Below are positions 26,539 to 42,200 of a stretch of DNA of 64,000 nucleotides, piece after piece. Source of the DNA: Mangifera indica (taxonomy: Eukaryota; Streptophyta; Magnoliopsida; Sapindales; Anacardiaceae); the NCBI RefSeq assembly GCF_011075055.1, contig NC_058144.1, positions 9,452,138 through 9,516,137 of the forward strand, in the 5' to 3' direction. The notes under the pieces were generated by a model that did not search any database, was not told the DNA's origin, and saw only the letters and a program-made list of their open reading frames with translations. Within the stretch, counting starts at the first letter, position 1. Each line of letters begins with the position of its first letter. The position numbers and the translations under genes are program-made.

Positions 26539-28716
26539 ATGTCAAAGTCAGCTGTAGATGTTCCTTTCCAGGGTGGATTCAATTTTGATCTATGCAGAAG
26601 AAATGATATGCTTTCAAAGAAGGGTGTTAAACCTCCCTCTTACCGGAAGACGGGGACAACTATTGTTGGGTTGATTTTCCAGGTATGAACCACAATTTAT
26701 TTTTATTTGTCATGTGCATATTAGTTTCTCAATTTTATGTAAAGTTGAATTCTCAATTTCTTTATATATGGGCTTGAATAAAGCTAAACTTGATGCTAAT
26801 TGCACTGAACTACTTATCCCAACTGATAACTCTCCTGTTTATTTTTTATTTTTTATAAAGTGTGGAGAAACTTTTCTATTATTAGTGCTGGAAGTTGGGG
26901 TGCTTTTTTACTTTTTGAAACTTCATTTGTATTATTCTGTTGTCATCATTTTTAGGTTTGTGTTATCACTATTCATCTCTTGTTAACTTTTTCATAGGAT
27001 GGAGTCATTCTTGGGGCAGATACCAGAGCAACTGAAGGGCCCATAGTTTGTGATAAGAACTGTGAGAAAATTCATTACATGGCACCAAACATATATTGCT
27101 GTGGAGCAGGAACTGCTGCTGATACAGAGGCTGTAACTGGTATATTTGGGGGAATGTGTTTAGGGATTTCCATATGTACTGCTGAGTGCCTTTTTATTTT
27201 TGGATATTTAAAATATAAAATAGTTTTTGTAAAGAGCAATGCTATGTGTATCCATTTTTGGTACACAATTCATGTACACAGTGATGTCTCATCATGTAAT
27301 TAGGTGATTTTAAAACATGTCATCATATGATAAAGAAACATTCAATCACATGATAACACCTCATCTATATATACAAATTGTGTACCAAAAATGAGTATAC
27401 ATAGTTTTATTGTTTTGTAAATGTTACTGTGTGTCCTTATTTTTCATTTATATGTTACTATAGCTAATTTGTGGTAAAACATTGTCATCTCCCTAGACAT
27501 GGTCAGCTCCCAGCTGCAATTACATCGTTACCATACTGGTCGAGAGTCAAGGGTTGTTACTGCACTGACCCTTCTCAAGAAGCACCTTTTCAAGTTAAGT
27601 TATTATAATCTGTGTTATTAGTTACATATCTTTGGATAGTCTTTTAAGAGTGTATGATTCTGATTGTTAGATTTTTTTATCCAGCTATCAAGGCTATGTC
27701 CAAGCTGCACTAGTGCTTGGTGGAGTTGATTGCACTGGACCTCATCTGCATACTGTTAGTTTTAATTCTCTTTCAGAAATAACAGTGATTTTTTTTTAAT
27801 TTGCATATATAATAACTTGATTATTCACTCATTTTTGTGGCTGATTTTGTAGATATATCCTCATGGATCAACTGACACATTGCCATTTGCTACAATGGGG
27901 TCTGGTTCTCTTGCTGCTATGGCCATATTTGAATCTAAATACAAAGAAGGCCTAACTGTAAGTTTGCTATTTATATATGGAACCTTTTGATGTGTGTATG
28001 CGTGGTGTTATGTTAATGTGGGTGTGAAGAATTCAAGAATTTCATAATTCTTTGCCTAAATTGCTTGCAAACATCATTAGTACTTTGTTATTCTCTGCCA
28101 ACATATACACTTAGATGGTGAATTGAATTGTCTGTGAGACCGCATCTATGGTAGAACAAACAACTAAGACCCTTGTGACATATGAACTTATGTTTATTTA
28201 ATTATTTTATTTAAATTTTAGCTTGTATCAGTGTTCTGTCTGAGTTGCCAATTTCATTTTTTCTAGAAAGATGAGGGGATAAAGCTTGTAGTTGAGGCAA
28301 TATGTTCTGGTATATTCAATGACTTGGGAAGTGGAAGCAATGTTGATGTTTGTGTAATAACAAAGGTATGTTGCTACTTTACAGTCTAGTGGATATTTTG
28401 AGAACAAAATTGAATCTCATTTTGATGAAATTTCTCCCTTATATTGAATGTTGGCACAGGGGCACAAAGAGTACTTGAGGAACCATCTTTTGCCAAATCC
28501 CCGTACTTATGTCAGCCCAAAAGGCTATTCTTTCCCCAAGAAGACTGGTTAGTAATGATTTCCCAATAAGAGTCTATCTAATATTTCAACTTTTTCAAAG
28601 GCCCAAGTTTGATTTCACTTCATTTCGTATCTTTTACAGAGGTCCTCTTAACTAAGATTACCCCACTGAAGGAAAAGGTGGAAATCATTGAAGCAGGGGA
28701 GGCAATGGAAGAGTGA
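26539..28716 (+). CDS. PBB: 20S proteasome subunit beta type-7 (beta-2, trypsin-like)
   Basis: Catalytic subunit of the proteasome core, cleaving after basic residues. Eight coding exons join in frame: 26539-26682, 26998-27139, 27497-27593, 27685-27754, 27853-27957, 28267-28365, 28460-28547, 28640-28716, giving 273 residues, the same as I recall for the Arabidopsis PBB proteins. Residues 1-39 form the propeptide ([13 protein letters not shown]...), and cleavage at Gly39 exposes the nucleophile Thr40. Asp56 and Lys72 correspond to mature positions 17 and 33 of the active site. [12 protein letters not shown] and [13 protein letters not shown] are family signatures. Exon 3-4 encodes HLFNYQGYVQ where relatives have HLFSYQGHV. 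Intron 2 contains a MITE-like insertion (27236-27410). An intron also splits the 5' leader. Confidence 0.97.
27236..27410. mobile_element. MITE-like insertion in intron 2 of the proteasome gene
   Basis: About 175 bases with terminal inverted repeats of roughly 28 bases. The left end runs CTATGTGTATCCATTTTTGG. The right end, in reverse complement, runs CTATGTATACTCATTTTTGG. Both continue as TACACAATT. The middle has 'catcatatgat' and 'aatcacatgataac' words. It lies wholly between the splice sites of intron 2. The target duplication is unclear. Confidence 0.65.
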
Positions 28717-29955
28717 AAAACCATTGGCCCTAGAAGAGCAAAGGGCTGAAACTATTGTAGTTTACAATTTCCAGATTGAAAGCTCTTTGACCTTTTATTT
28801 ACATGTTTCTGGATTAGCTTGCCATCTCCAGCTGCACTTATGGATTAGCAAAGAAGTAATTTATGTTTAATTGAGAACTTGATGTTGTATCATGCGTTTC
28901 AACTTGAATTCCCATGGAAATTATCAGAAGAAAATTGCTTGAATGAACTTTTAAGAATTTCCTTTTCTATTTTCTTTTCATAAGACCTCTTGAAAAAGGA
29001 AAAATCCCTGATTTTTATGATGTCAAAAATTGTTGTGAATGTTGTGAAAGTCATGAGCGGAAAAGGAAAACTTGAGAGGCACGGTGGAATGTACTAATCT
29101 TGTAATCTCTGTGGGCGGCATGTACGGCTTGGCTTGCCGCATAAATCCAAACCAGCAAAAATTCCTGTTTGTCAAAAATATCGAAGCTTGATGAAGTAAT
29201 GTATGTGTATGATTTCTACAGTAATATTACGGTTGAATTCAAATTGAGTTTATCTAAGTTTAAATTTGAATTAAATTCAAACAAATTTAAAATAAATTCA
29301 ATTCAAACAAACTTGACTTTTAACTTAAGAGTTTAATAGTTTTTCGTTTGATCTATGGAGATGTTCAATTTATAAAACTTGTGGTTTGAAAATTTTGATA
29401 TAAATTAATTAAAATGATATTAATTTGATTAATATATATATCAAAATATAGTTTTTTTATTATTGAGTTAAACTCATAATTTGATTCGAATTCAAATTTA
29501 AATTGAGTTTAAATATCTTTAAAATAAGTTTGATGAATTCGAATTTTGAGTTTAATTTTACTAAAATAAGTTGAATTTAAGTTTAGTTTAGTTACTATCT
29601 TAAATAATATTATATGTGGGAGCACAATTTGGTAACTTAGTATAAAATTTGATATAATAATAATATTTAATGATTTGAAAAGAAGGAAAAAAAACAAAAA
29701 ACCTTGTCAATTTATTTAAATGAGCAAAGAACAACAGTTAACCTCGTCTCCTCAGTGCGTATCCAAATCTGCATCCACGATAGAAGTCTCAGCCTACAAG
29801 TAAACGGAAACATCCAAGCAATCTTGTCGGTGAATAATACGTCACCGTCTCAGTCTAGAAAATTTATCTTATATTACATCAACTTTCTTCTTCATTTATT
29901 TATACATTCCTTCTGGAGAGATTTTGGCCGAAGACTACGTCGTTTCGTATCAGAC
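28717..29955. other. Proteasome gene 3' region and Rab2 gene 5' region
   Basis: No separate gene. Positions 29220-29580 are made of 'aaattcaaa / tttgaattt' words and look like an old hAT-type or related repeat. The sequence from about 29710 to 29955 is less AT-rich and probably holds the Rab2 promoter and 5' leader. Confidence 0.4.
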
Positions 29956-32036
<2,081 letters not shown>

Positions 32037-33979
32037 CTGTGACTAAAATCAAATTCTGTAGTTAACCCCTTTCTGGAAACAATAAAATTATACTTATTTA
32101 TTTTAAATACACAAATAGATATATACTTATATGTGTCATCATGTGATTAAATGAGTTTAAATCAAGAACAAAGTAACATTAACTCATGTATTGACACACA
32201 TAAATATGTATTAATTTGTATACTTAAAATAGATACGTGTAATATTAATTTTCTGGAATTTATATAGGTTTTCCACGAACTTTCTGTGGGTATATCCTGA
32301 AAACAAATGTGATGAAACTTTACGGAAGACATTGAATGTATAGATCTTCTCTCACCTGTTTTTATGTTTTTTAACTGAATCAATGTATCCGACAATTCTT
32401 CTTGTTTAAAGGCCCAGATCTTGCTTTGCGGGAGTGGTCAATTGTGTTTTTTTCCAAAAGAAAATTGAGGCCCGCTTTGGCAAAACCACATTATTTCGCA
32501 TGAGGTTTGTCTTAACCGATATTTGTTTCATCTTACGTCAATTCTGTTAGAAACATCTGTGAATTGGCATGATGAATAAATAAATTTAATATATTATTAT
32601 CTAATTAATTATTTTAAATTAAAAATAAAATAATATTTAATTATATAATAATACATATTAAATATATATTTATTTGTATATTCAAATTAAATTCCCATGT
32701 CATTGGTCGTCATCTTTGAATGACATGTTACCATCATGGAAGACAAAAGCTTCTTTTGTTGACTTTGTATATTTACTAATAATGAATTTTCAAAAAGGCA
32801 TAACATTCATCCACGAACTAGTTAGCTGCAAACCCGATCAGAAATGATGTGATACAATTGGAATTACATTTGGTATGATTTGATTTGACTTGATTTCTAA
32901 TCTAATTGAATTACAACATTTAAGATGTTATTTCAATCAAAATGGCATGTGGGACAATGCAATCAAGCCAGATTTGACCAAATCATGCGATTTAACCAAA
33001 TTACAGCATTTCAGATACAATCTAGTGAAGATCACACCTAAAAATACCATTGCTGTTGCAAGTCTGGTGGATTTTCCTCCACATGCAGTAAACTTTGAAA
33101 AATAGAATGGGAATTCAATAGAAGAAGAAACCAAGAAGAAAATTTAGAAAAACTTGGTGGGAATGGAACAAATGAGAATGGAGGCTGGCGGAGGAATTTG
33201 TCCATATAAAGACCCCTCCCCCCTTCTATTTGGCGGTGACCCCTCAATTGAAGCATTGTGCTCTCAATTTCCTCTAATAAAAGGCATCTTCATCCTCTCA
33301 GTTTCAACTTCCGTTTCTTCTTTTATATCATCACAGAATTCCAATTACACAAATTTTACATCTCTCAATTGTAGCCCTAAATTATTTCAATTAAATTTAT
33401 AACAATTCCAACCTCTATAATAATGTGAATTACCTTATAATATATCTATAAATTAATGAAAATACTTTTAATAGTTAAAATTACAGTCTAAATTTTAACA
33501 GTGGGTGAAAACGTAGTTTTGAAAGATGAAAAAATGTTAATAGGAAAATCTTCACTGAGAAAATGCTGTTCAACCGCCTAGTCATCACAATTCTCTTGGT
33601 TTCAAGGAAGTTTCCACCTAACATGCTTGAATTTTCATTTTCTTTTGGTCAGTCAATTTAAAAGAAATCATACAATGCAAAATCGCTCCTGTCTGTCTGT
33701 CTAAAGAGAGAAAAGGAGCATGTTTATTGGGGCTAATATTAGCAGAACTTCCATCATCAATATGGGCAAGGTAAAAAAATGTTTCTAACAAGGCTCCCAC
33801 TACAATGCTTGGGACATTGTAGAATTATAGCAAAAATCACCATGTGCTACTGTTATGTCAAAAATGTTCATGAACTGAGACGTGTGAAAACAAACTAGTT
33901 AACGATACCTCAGCACATGTATAAATATTCTGGCACTCTGTATTTCAATTTAAAATCTTTTCTTCACTGGAAAATCCAA
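32037..33979. other. Intergenic region between convergent Rab2 and ESF2-like genes
   Basis: No gene. It contains AT-rich MITE-like sequence at about 32080-32250 and 32575-32690. The second includes a 38-base core (32615-32652) found identically at 44183-44220 and 45753-45790. Remaining frames have no recognisable domain. Confidence 0.45.
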
Positions 33980-36661
33980 TCATCGGGCACCACCAAATAC
34001 CTACAATCACAAGCAAGTTTCAGGGATCATATCATTACTAATGCATGCTAAGTGATTTTGGTGAAACAAAAGGACACTTACCCCAGCTAGGATGTCTTTT
34101 GAGAGTCGAGGTTTACTTTGTGTTATATTATCTGCAACTGGTTGCTTCTGTGGGAATTGACGAATCACTTTTGTTGGCTGCTGGCCAACAGAGAGCTCAG
34201 AATCGGTTCCAGATTCCTTTTGCACTTTTTGCTTCTGTGAGGATAGTAAATAAGTAAACACAGAGTTTTCTAAAAGTAAATGATGTGGTTTGACTAAAAA
34301 AGGAAAGTTATATGAACTGAAAAGTGAAATCTATAAGTTAAACTACGTATCTGTCTCGATAATGTATATATAACTCAAAAGTGAATTGTACAACTTCAGA
34401 TATTTTATCTGCTTTTATCCACTAAATATTAAAAGACGTTTTAAGTTCAGCCACACTATCCCCAAAAACCAAAACTTAGCAGTGCTAAAATATTAACAGA
34501 CAAATGTGTCCAATGCTAAAAATTTATATAAGATGTTATGAAAAAAGAAACAATTTGACACTGACTGAGCAAACAAGCAACCAGTATTATTGATGTGTAC
34601 ACGTTGTTTACCTTCTTTAATCGTTCTTCTATAGAGCTCAAAGCACGGGACTTCTCAACTTTAGACAAATAGAAATCCCGCTCCCTCTTTGCAGCAGAAA
34701 TTTCTAGAGCTAGTTTCTGCTCCCGAACAGCACTCTTGTAAGCTGCAATATTAGTATCTCAACTTAGAAATGTAATAAACTGCAGCCAAAACTCAGAGCA
34801 GTAAAAAATTTAAAAAAAAAAAAAAGAAAGGAAATTCCAACAAGTATTGTACCAATTTCTTCAGTAAGATCATCCCATTTGAATTTTCTTAGGTACTTGA
34901 TATTCCAAAGATCATAATAAAAAGAAGACCTTTTCCTTCCACCTGTACAGAGTTAGAAATAACTGCATCAAGTAAGAAACAAATAGCATAATGTAACCAC
35001 TGCAATTAAAGATGAAAAAAAGCACCGGGCAATATATAAGTAAAATTCAAACCAAACAATCCTGTAAAATAGAGGATAGAGCAAAAACTGAACCAAGAAA
35101 GTAAAATGAGAAAGAAAAAATGGCACTAGAAGTTAGAAAGAGCCACATGCTGCTGTTTTATCACACTTAACTACAAATATCTGCTTCATTTCTTAAGTCC
35201 AACTCTATAATCATGGCACTACCAAGGATTCATGAAATCTGTTGGAAAACTTCAATGATAAAAAATTAAAACTGCAATAACTATTCCTGTTGAAATATCC
35301 ATACCAATTTGTTCACCATTTAACACATTAGCAACCCTCTTTGCAACACTTTTCTTGGTGAACTCAACCCACCTGCAGAAAGAAAAGGACAAACAAATTA
35401 ATGTATGCACCACAAAGAACCAAAAATAATTGAAGGCACAATTCAACAAAGACATCACATTTTCTAGAAGTGACAATATAATAACTTATGTATTTCATAA
35501 ATGACCACTCTACAATCAAGTTTTAATATTAGTTGCAGATATTTGACATATTGATTAGAGCATATTTATTCAAACATAAATACCCTTCTGAAAAAACTTG
35601 CTCTTGAAATCCACCATCTCGCTTACGATTTGCTCGCTTACGAGGTACTTGGGATGCAGGACCTGTAATGCAAATCAACAGATCATCATCAGTTAATTAA
35701 ATTTCATAAAACACAGTTTCTCTCTCTTCCTAATCAAAAGAAAAAAATTAAATAAATAAAATAATTTCTCTCAGCTTAAGCTAACAGATTTGGTACATTA
35801 AATACTTTTGGCCAATTAAAACAAAAGAAGAGAAACAGAATAATTATTTCATTGTTGGTATCCTGTATATAGTGTTGTCAGTCATGAGAAGTAACATATA
35901 CCTTCAGGTACAAGATAAATCCGATGTATCTCCCCATATTGAGAGAGAATCTGGCGAAGCTTTACATGATCCATGTGGGGAGGAATTCGACTCAAGTAGC
36001 AAACTCCGCACTGGTCAGCCTTAGCAGCTTCCTCTAATAATCTCTGCTTCTTTTTACTTCTACGACTCTCTGAATTTCCACTATCAGATTCTGGCTTCCC
36101 CTCCTCATGAAGATCCTTTATATCAACCTCTTGCTGTTTCCCAGATTCATAAGCTCCCTCTAACATCGCATTCTCTGTTTCATTAATCTCATTATCTGAC
36201 CCTCCATCAGTAGATTTTGGATTAAACTCCTCTGGAACACTCTCTCCATCTTTCTCTAGCTCATCCTCAAATTTATAAGATCCCTTCAAAAATCCTTTAT
36301 TTCTTCTATTTTTCTTGTTTTTTAACCTTTCATCATTTGATTTTGGATTACTCTCCTCCAGAGTGCATATTTTTGTGTCCTTGTTTTTTACCTCAATATT
36401 AGCAGCCTCCTTCAACAATTTTTTGTTCCGTTTAGTCCGTCCACTTTCTAAAATTCCATCATTACATTTTAAATTCTCTTCCATCAGCCTCTCTCTACTA
36501 ACATTTTGGCTTTCCTCAGCCTCCACAGTTTTCTTTAATAATCGGCTTCCTTTCTCCTTTTTCAGTCTTTTTGCACTCCTACCGCTTGACTTCGGACTAC
36601 CCCCAGTGATAGACGAACTAATTCCACTAATTTTGGGCTCTTCCTCCGCCATTCTGTTCAT
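33980..36661 (-). CDS. ESF2/ABT1-like nucleolar RRM protein (pre-rRNA processing)
   Basis: Homologue of yeast Esf2 and animal ABT1, which act in the small-subunit processome during 18S rRNA maturation; nucleolar location is inferred from the family. Seven exons join in frame: 36661-35902, 35662-35584, 35372-35305, 34942-34853, 34742-34612, 34234-34082, 34000-33980, giving 433 residues. Residues 1-215 are a highly charged Lys/Glu/Ser-rich tail with repeated R.K(K)..LL..A motifs. The RRM starts at CGVCYLSRIPPHM and continues YGEIHRIYLVPE, GWVEFTKKSVAKRVANVLNG. The signature RKRSSFYYDLWNIKYLRKFKWDDLTEEI follows. A coiled-coil-like basic region (AKRERDFYLSKVEKSR...) and a short tail end it. A second ATG three codons after the first could also be used. 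The acidic N-terminus is much longer than in yeast. Confidence 0.93.
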
Positions 36662-39263
36662 TGAATTGAAACAAGCAATTACACTTTAAATACCACATAA
36701 GGAAGCATAAAATATCTAACCTAGCAATCAACAAAAGCTTTTATCAAAAATTAAATTATTCCACAAATTCTGCAAGCTAATTATACACCTTCAGAAAAAT
36801 TAAATTGTCATCTAAAGATATATGTGTTATCAGGAAAATATTCGTAATACAAACACAAAATAATGGACAAAATAAAACAAAAAATTTTATAATAAATTAC
36901 ATCAGTTTGTTGTTTTCAGACCTCAATGAAGTGCAGTCTCTGCAGTGGAGGTGCTACTCGTCGGCTTCGGCCCGAAGCGTGCAGCTACTGCGTTTCGGGG
37001 GCGTTGTGGTAACAACAATTGTCCGTGGTGGAGGGGAGATGTAGTGAACTATGTGCTACTATGAACGGACAGTGGAGACCCTGGAGAGTAGAGTGGAACT
37101 GTCTGCTGCTGGGGCAGGGGGAGTGGGCGTAAGGTGCTTGAAGAAAGAGAATGGAGAAAGAATGCACTGTTTTAGTTTTAGGGATTTCCGTTTTTATCTT
37201 TACATTTTATTTTAAAGGCAGAAGACAACTTCGTTGCACACCAAGGTTTGATGAAATGATTTGCCCATCCTGTTAAGTTTAAGAAAGTTACTTTTTCACC
37301 TATCTATTAAAATTGTAATTAGATTTAACATTTAAGTATATTTATGATATTTTTTATCTAAATGTTATAGTAAGACTAATACCATTTATACCTTTATAGT
37401 ATAAATAAATTATACTTTAACTTTAAAGATTGTATTTTTTTCTCTCTACTTTTTTTTTACCTAAAAATAAATTTAATAATTAAAATTGTTTATAACATTC
37501 ATCACTAGCAAATTCAATTGAAACTACGTCAATTTATATGTATCTATTAAAATCACACCTATATCAAACTGATGTGATTCTTAGCATTCTTAGTGATAAA
37601 TATCGCTGACAATGGCTAATTTTAAATTTATTTTTTGATTAAAATTTTTATAAATTATGAATAAAATATATTTAATAAAATTTTAGAGAAAAAAATATTA
37701 TTATCTTGAAAAAATTTTTGCATTTTCAACCATTTTATGAAAAAAAAAAATCAACAAATCTAATAAATAAGTGGGAAAATGATTTTTCAAAACCTTGGGT
37801 GGACAATGTCACTTGGCGTAGTTTTAATTTTGCTAAAAGACTTGTTTTCACGGAAGGCTTAGTATAAACATAAATAACGATTTTTATGTATTTTTAATTA
37901 GGGTTAATAATAAAATTATCATTTAACTAAAAATATGTTTTAAAAAAACTAAAATTATATCACATTTTCCTTTTTTAATTTAAAAATTCAACAATTTTTT
38001 GTGCTTTTTCCCCTAGGGTTTGTGCTTTTTCCAACAATCGAAGTTGGCCTTTTCACCCATCTTCGATTGGCAACCAAAGAAGAAGGAAAGGCAACAAATC
38101 CATAGATCTCATCAATGACTTGTTGTCATCCACATATCTTGTTGGTCGTATCAAAGAAGGAAGATGGGTCACGTTCCCTTCCATTAACATCTTGCTTCAT
38201 CGCGCTCGAACAATGACTAGATGACACTTAGACTACAACGGGAGGCACTCGGATGATGCTAGGGAGATGCTTCGTTGTGTGATGAGATGACGAGACCTAT
38301 GGAAGATCATCATGCGACCCATCCTTCTTTGATTCAGTCGACGAGATATGTGGATGACAACTGGTTGCTGACAAAATCAATGGATTTGTTGCCCTTCCTT
38401 CTTCTTCGACCACCAACAAAAGATGTGTGGGAATGTTGGCTTTGCTCACTGGAAAAGACAATGAAAAAAATGTAAACCTTAAAACGAAAATGAACACTTT
38501 TTAAATTTTGGGTGAGATAAATTAATAGATTTTTAAATTAAAAAGAAAAATATAATATAATTTTAATTTTTAATATTTTAATTAAATGACATTTTTATCT
38601 TTAATTCTAACAAAAAATTTTAACAGAATAATAAGTAATTGGATTTTTAAAATTTTTGAAAATACATTAAACCTTGAGTGGGGATAATCTTTTGGCCTTT
38701 TAATTAAGAAGGCAGGTCCCCAGTGCCTCACCCGGCTTTAATGAAAGTCGACTTCCTTGTGTAAAGCAAAGATCAGAAAATAATCCCAGAACCAAAATCT
38801 CCCGTTAAGTTCCAATTCACCAACAAGAACATTAAGCCAAGCCAATTTAGCTCCATAATGAATACTAAAAACAATATTGTAAACATAGAAAGCACAGGCG
38901 CCTCCCTCAGATGTAGGTGTAACACCATTTACAAATATCAATCACGAATTTTATTGAATTAGAATATATTATCGAAACATACTAAACATCACTTTACTCA
39001 CTTCTAGTCAATCAAGATTCAAGAACCGTCAGATTTGACACGAACCCAATTAAAATAAATAAGATTTCAATATGAATGAACGTTTAAATCAGCATCAAAT
39101 TGTTGTTGCATTGAGACCAACATTATGGATAACTTTGCGAATGCACCTTGGTGTCACATTTCTACTTCAAACATGACTAGATAAAGCAGAAGTATTTATG
39201 ATAGATTATGTTTGAGGTGTATTTCCTAGTCTCCAACTGAGTTCATCAGTCCCTCTTAGGCAA
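36662..39263. other. Intergenic region with transposon relics
   Basis: 36662-37200 holds the ESF2-like promoter side. From about 37230 to 38697 the sequence resembles the GGCC-ended transposon family. A right end is clear at 38668-38697 ('ccttgagtggggataatcttttggcc'), and another degenerate end lies at about 37793-37817. Between them are 'cccctagggtttgtg' and C-rich words as in the other copies. No gene was recognised. Confidence 0.4.
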
Positions 39264-42200
39264 CTACCGTGCCTGCCGTCCAGGCCCCCAGAATCTTGCA
39301 CATAAGTTGTCATAGGTATGAAAAACTAATAGCAGTCTCAGATCATCTTTGGGTATCTCTCGTTCCTACAATTTTCCCAAGGAAAAAAAAAAGATAAGAA
39401 TCATGTAATAATCTTCACAAATTGATATATCCACTGTCATAAGGAAAAAAATCCCAAGGTCTAATGTGTTTTCAACCTTTAAAGCTTAGGTAAGAGTATG
39501 TGCAGATTAAACTCTCAAAGAGGCAATATTTCAGAAGTCAAAAATTCTAGTGAATAATGATTCGTAAAGAAACTTACTTTTAAGCCATTATAATATGCTT
39601 CCACAGCAGGATATGATATAGGAGTTTTGTGAGCTTGCATGACGTCCCAAATAAAATTGGCAGTGGTATATCCACCGATCTGCATACGAAAACAGTAGAA
39701 ACAGTAAATAGAAGGCACTGTCAATAAGTATCATTTTAAATGAAGGAAATCAAAATCAAAAACTTGCCACAAGAATTTTATCTTTTAACAAACATATTCT
39801 CTCACCTTCTCTCCAGATGCTGCAAGGAGGAGATCACTTCCCATTTTATGGTTCAAGAAGGACCTCCTAGAATTCATGTTTACCTGCATTCCAAAGGAAA
39901 GCCATATAAGACGAACCATGACAAAAACCATAATGCTAATAAAACATCTTGTACAAATAAATCAACATATAACTTAGCATTCCAGTGTGTCTTGAGCAAG
40001 TTGCATGCCCCTGGGAGTATAACAACCATGGCTCCCTCTACAAGTGTCTATGCCATACAAAGTTAAAGTAGTTTTGTGTCTTTCTCCTACAATCATCTTG
40101 ATTACTCGTCAATTTTTAGGTAAATACCGACCTACTGTTCCAAATAATTTCAAATGAATTGACCTAGCAAGTATGGAACAATAGCCAGTGAGTAAACCAG
40201 AAGTGTAGATATTGCATTTTTACAACAAACCCACCTCAAACATAAACCCTGAACTAAGAGATTAAAAATATCTTAGTCCTACCTATTAACATAAAAAAGT
40301 TCCTTCAATTTCTCTCAATCCAAATTGAAACTAACAGGGAAGTTGATCTAACAAATCATTAGCAGGTAATAAATCAGTGAAAGGGGGATCAACAATTATT
40401 TAGGAGAATTAAGGATTTACAGAGGAAACAGCCCAAGAGCTCCAAGAGAAACATTTGTAGGATAGAGTTCTGCCTTTGGGGCATCAATGTCAAAAGAACT
40501 TTTAGATTTTTCTCTTAAAACTCAATTAAATCAGGACTGAGTTTCCAGTTATTGTAGTACAAGCTGATACAGTATAGTTTTAAAAGCTGAATGGTTCTTA
40601 ACAGATTTTTAGTTGGTTGTCATTTGGGCTTTCCTATAGACATTATGTATAGTTCTTTATGCTTACTCACACAAGACCTTCATAGTTTTTAACAAATTGG
40701 AAAAAGAAAAATTGTAGATATATTCTTGTTACAAAACTCACCACATATGGTTCCACCACAGGAGCCTTCCCATAATTCATATAGTCTTCAAAAATTTTAT
40801 GACCACAGTCAATGTCTCCAGAATGCAGATAGCACCTGAATGAAAATGGAGCCAAATACATTTTGAAGCTAAGAACAGTACAAAGAGTCAAATTAAAGAT
40901 TAAACAGATACAATCCACTCAACAGAGTGCAGTGTGGTATGGCCAGTCAAAAAGGTTAATAACAAGGTTGATAACCCCAAGAGTTAGACTTAGAGGCAAA
41001 AGGCCTCAATTCAACCATAAGATTAAACTAAGAATATTATGTCACACAGGTTTCCTGGCTACCACAATAGTAAAATACGCAAATAGCCCCATTACTTTAG
41101 AATTCAATGAAACCAGAGGAAAGATTGAGAAGTTTCTAGGTATGAAGAAATGATTAAGCAGTAACGTAGAAATTAATTAATAACAACCATACCTCATCAT
41201 CTGCATCACAATAAAGACATCAGGAACTTTCCCTTCCTCCTTAAGCATCTCCAAAAGTGTTTCCATTGCCTATCCCAACAGAAAAGAATATGCAAAAATT
41301 AACAAGGACATATTGGCAGCAAATTCTTTAAGCAGCATAAAAATACAGTAATGATGAGTAAGAATGCACCCCTTCCACAACCACCAAGAGTCCATACCTA
41401 CAGTTTGTGTGTGCATATAATGCAAATAGAAGCTCAGCGATAAACAAACCAACCAATGAAATAGTGCTCCACAACAATCTAGTTTCAACTGAGCTAGTTC
41501 ATCGAGAAAAAGGAACCTCAACAATCTCATTCACAAGTTGATTTAAGCTTCTAGTGAACAGCTAAATTTGATAAAAACCTAACAATAAGGTATAGAAGCT
41601 CTTTGGTGTCAAAATGGCACGTGACATATATTTACAATTGAACAACTCTTAAACATGTACAACAGACCCAATGATTCACAACAAAGAACTGGTAAAGAGT
41701 TGTAATAAATTTAAAGGCTCCTTCGTAAAAGCAATTATATTTTCTTATTAAGCTTCAGACTAATCAGAAAAGTAATTTAGTACAAGTACATACTGATTTA
41801 TAGCCATTGGAGACAGAGAGGCAGGGAGGATTTCTACTGTAGAAATGAAAGATCAGTAGTTATAAATTGGCAGACGTAATACAACATGATACACTTTGTC
41901 AGACACATATCATATTGTCAACATCAAGAAAAGCACGAAGATCATTCAAAATATAACAAGACTTCCATGCATAAGCAAAAAGCAGGCAGGCACAAAAAGT
42001 GAGAAAGAATCTGGTAGAAATGGCATTGCTTAGTGATGAGAAATCAAGCTATAATGGTGAGATAATACCTCTACATTCCTTAGCTCAACACAAGCATGGC
42101 ATGCAGCATGATATACAGTTAGTTGCTTATTCAAAAATCCACGTCTGTGTGCATAATCAGCTGTGGGTAATTGTACAGCTCTTCTTCAAAAACACCCATC

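Noticed and set aside
36315..36689. Plus-strand frame of 124 codons rich in Phe and Ser.
   Set aside because: Antisense of the Lys/Glu-rich first exon of the ESF2-like gene.
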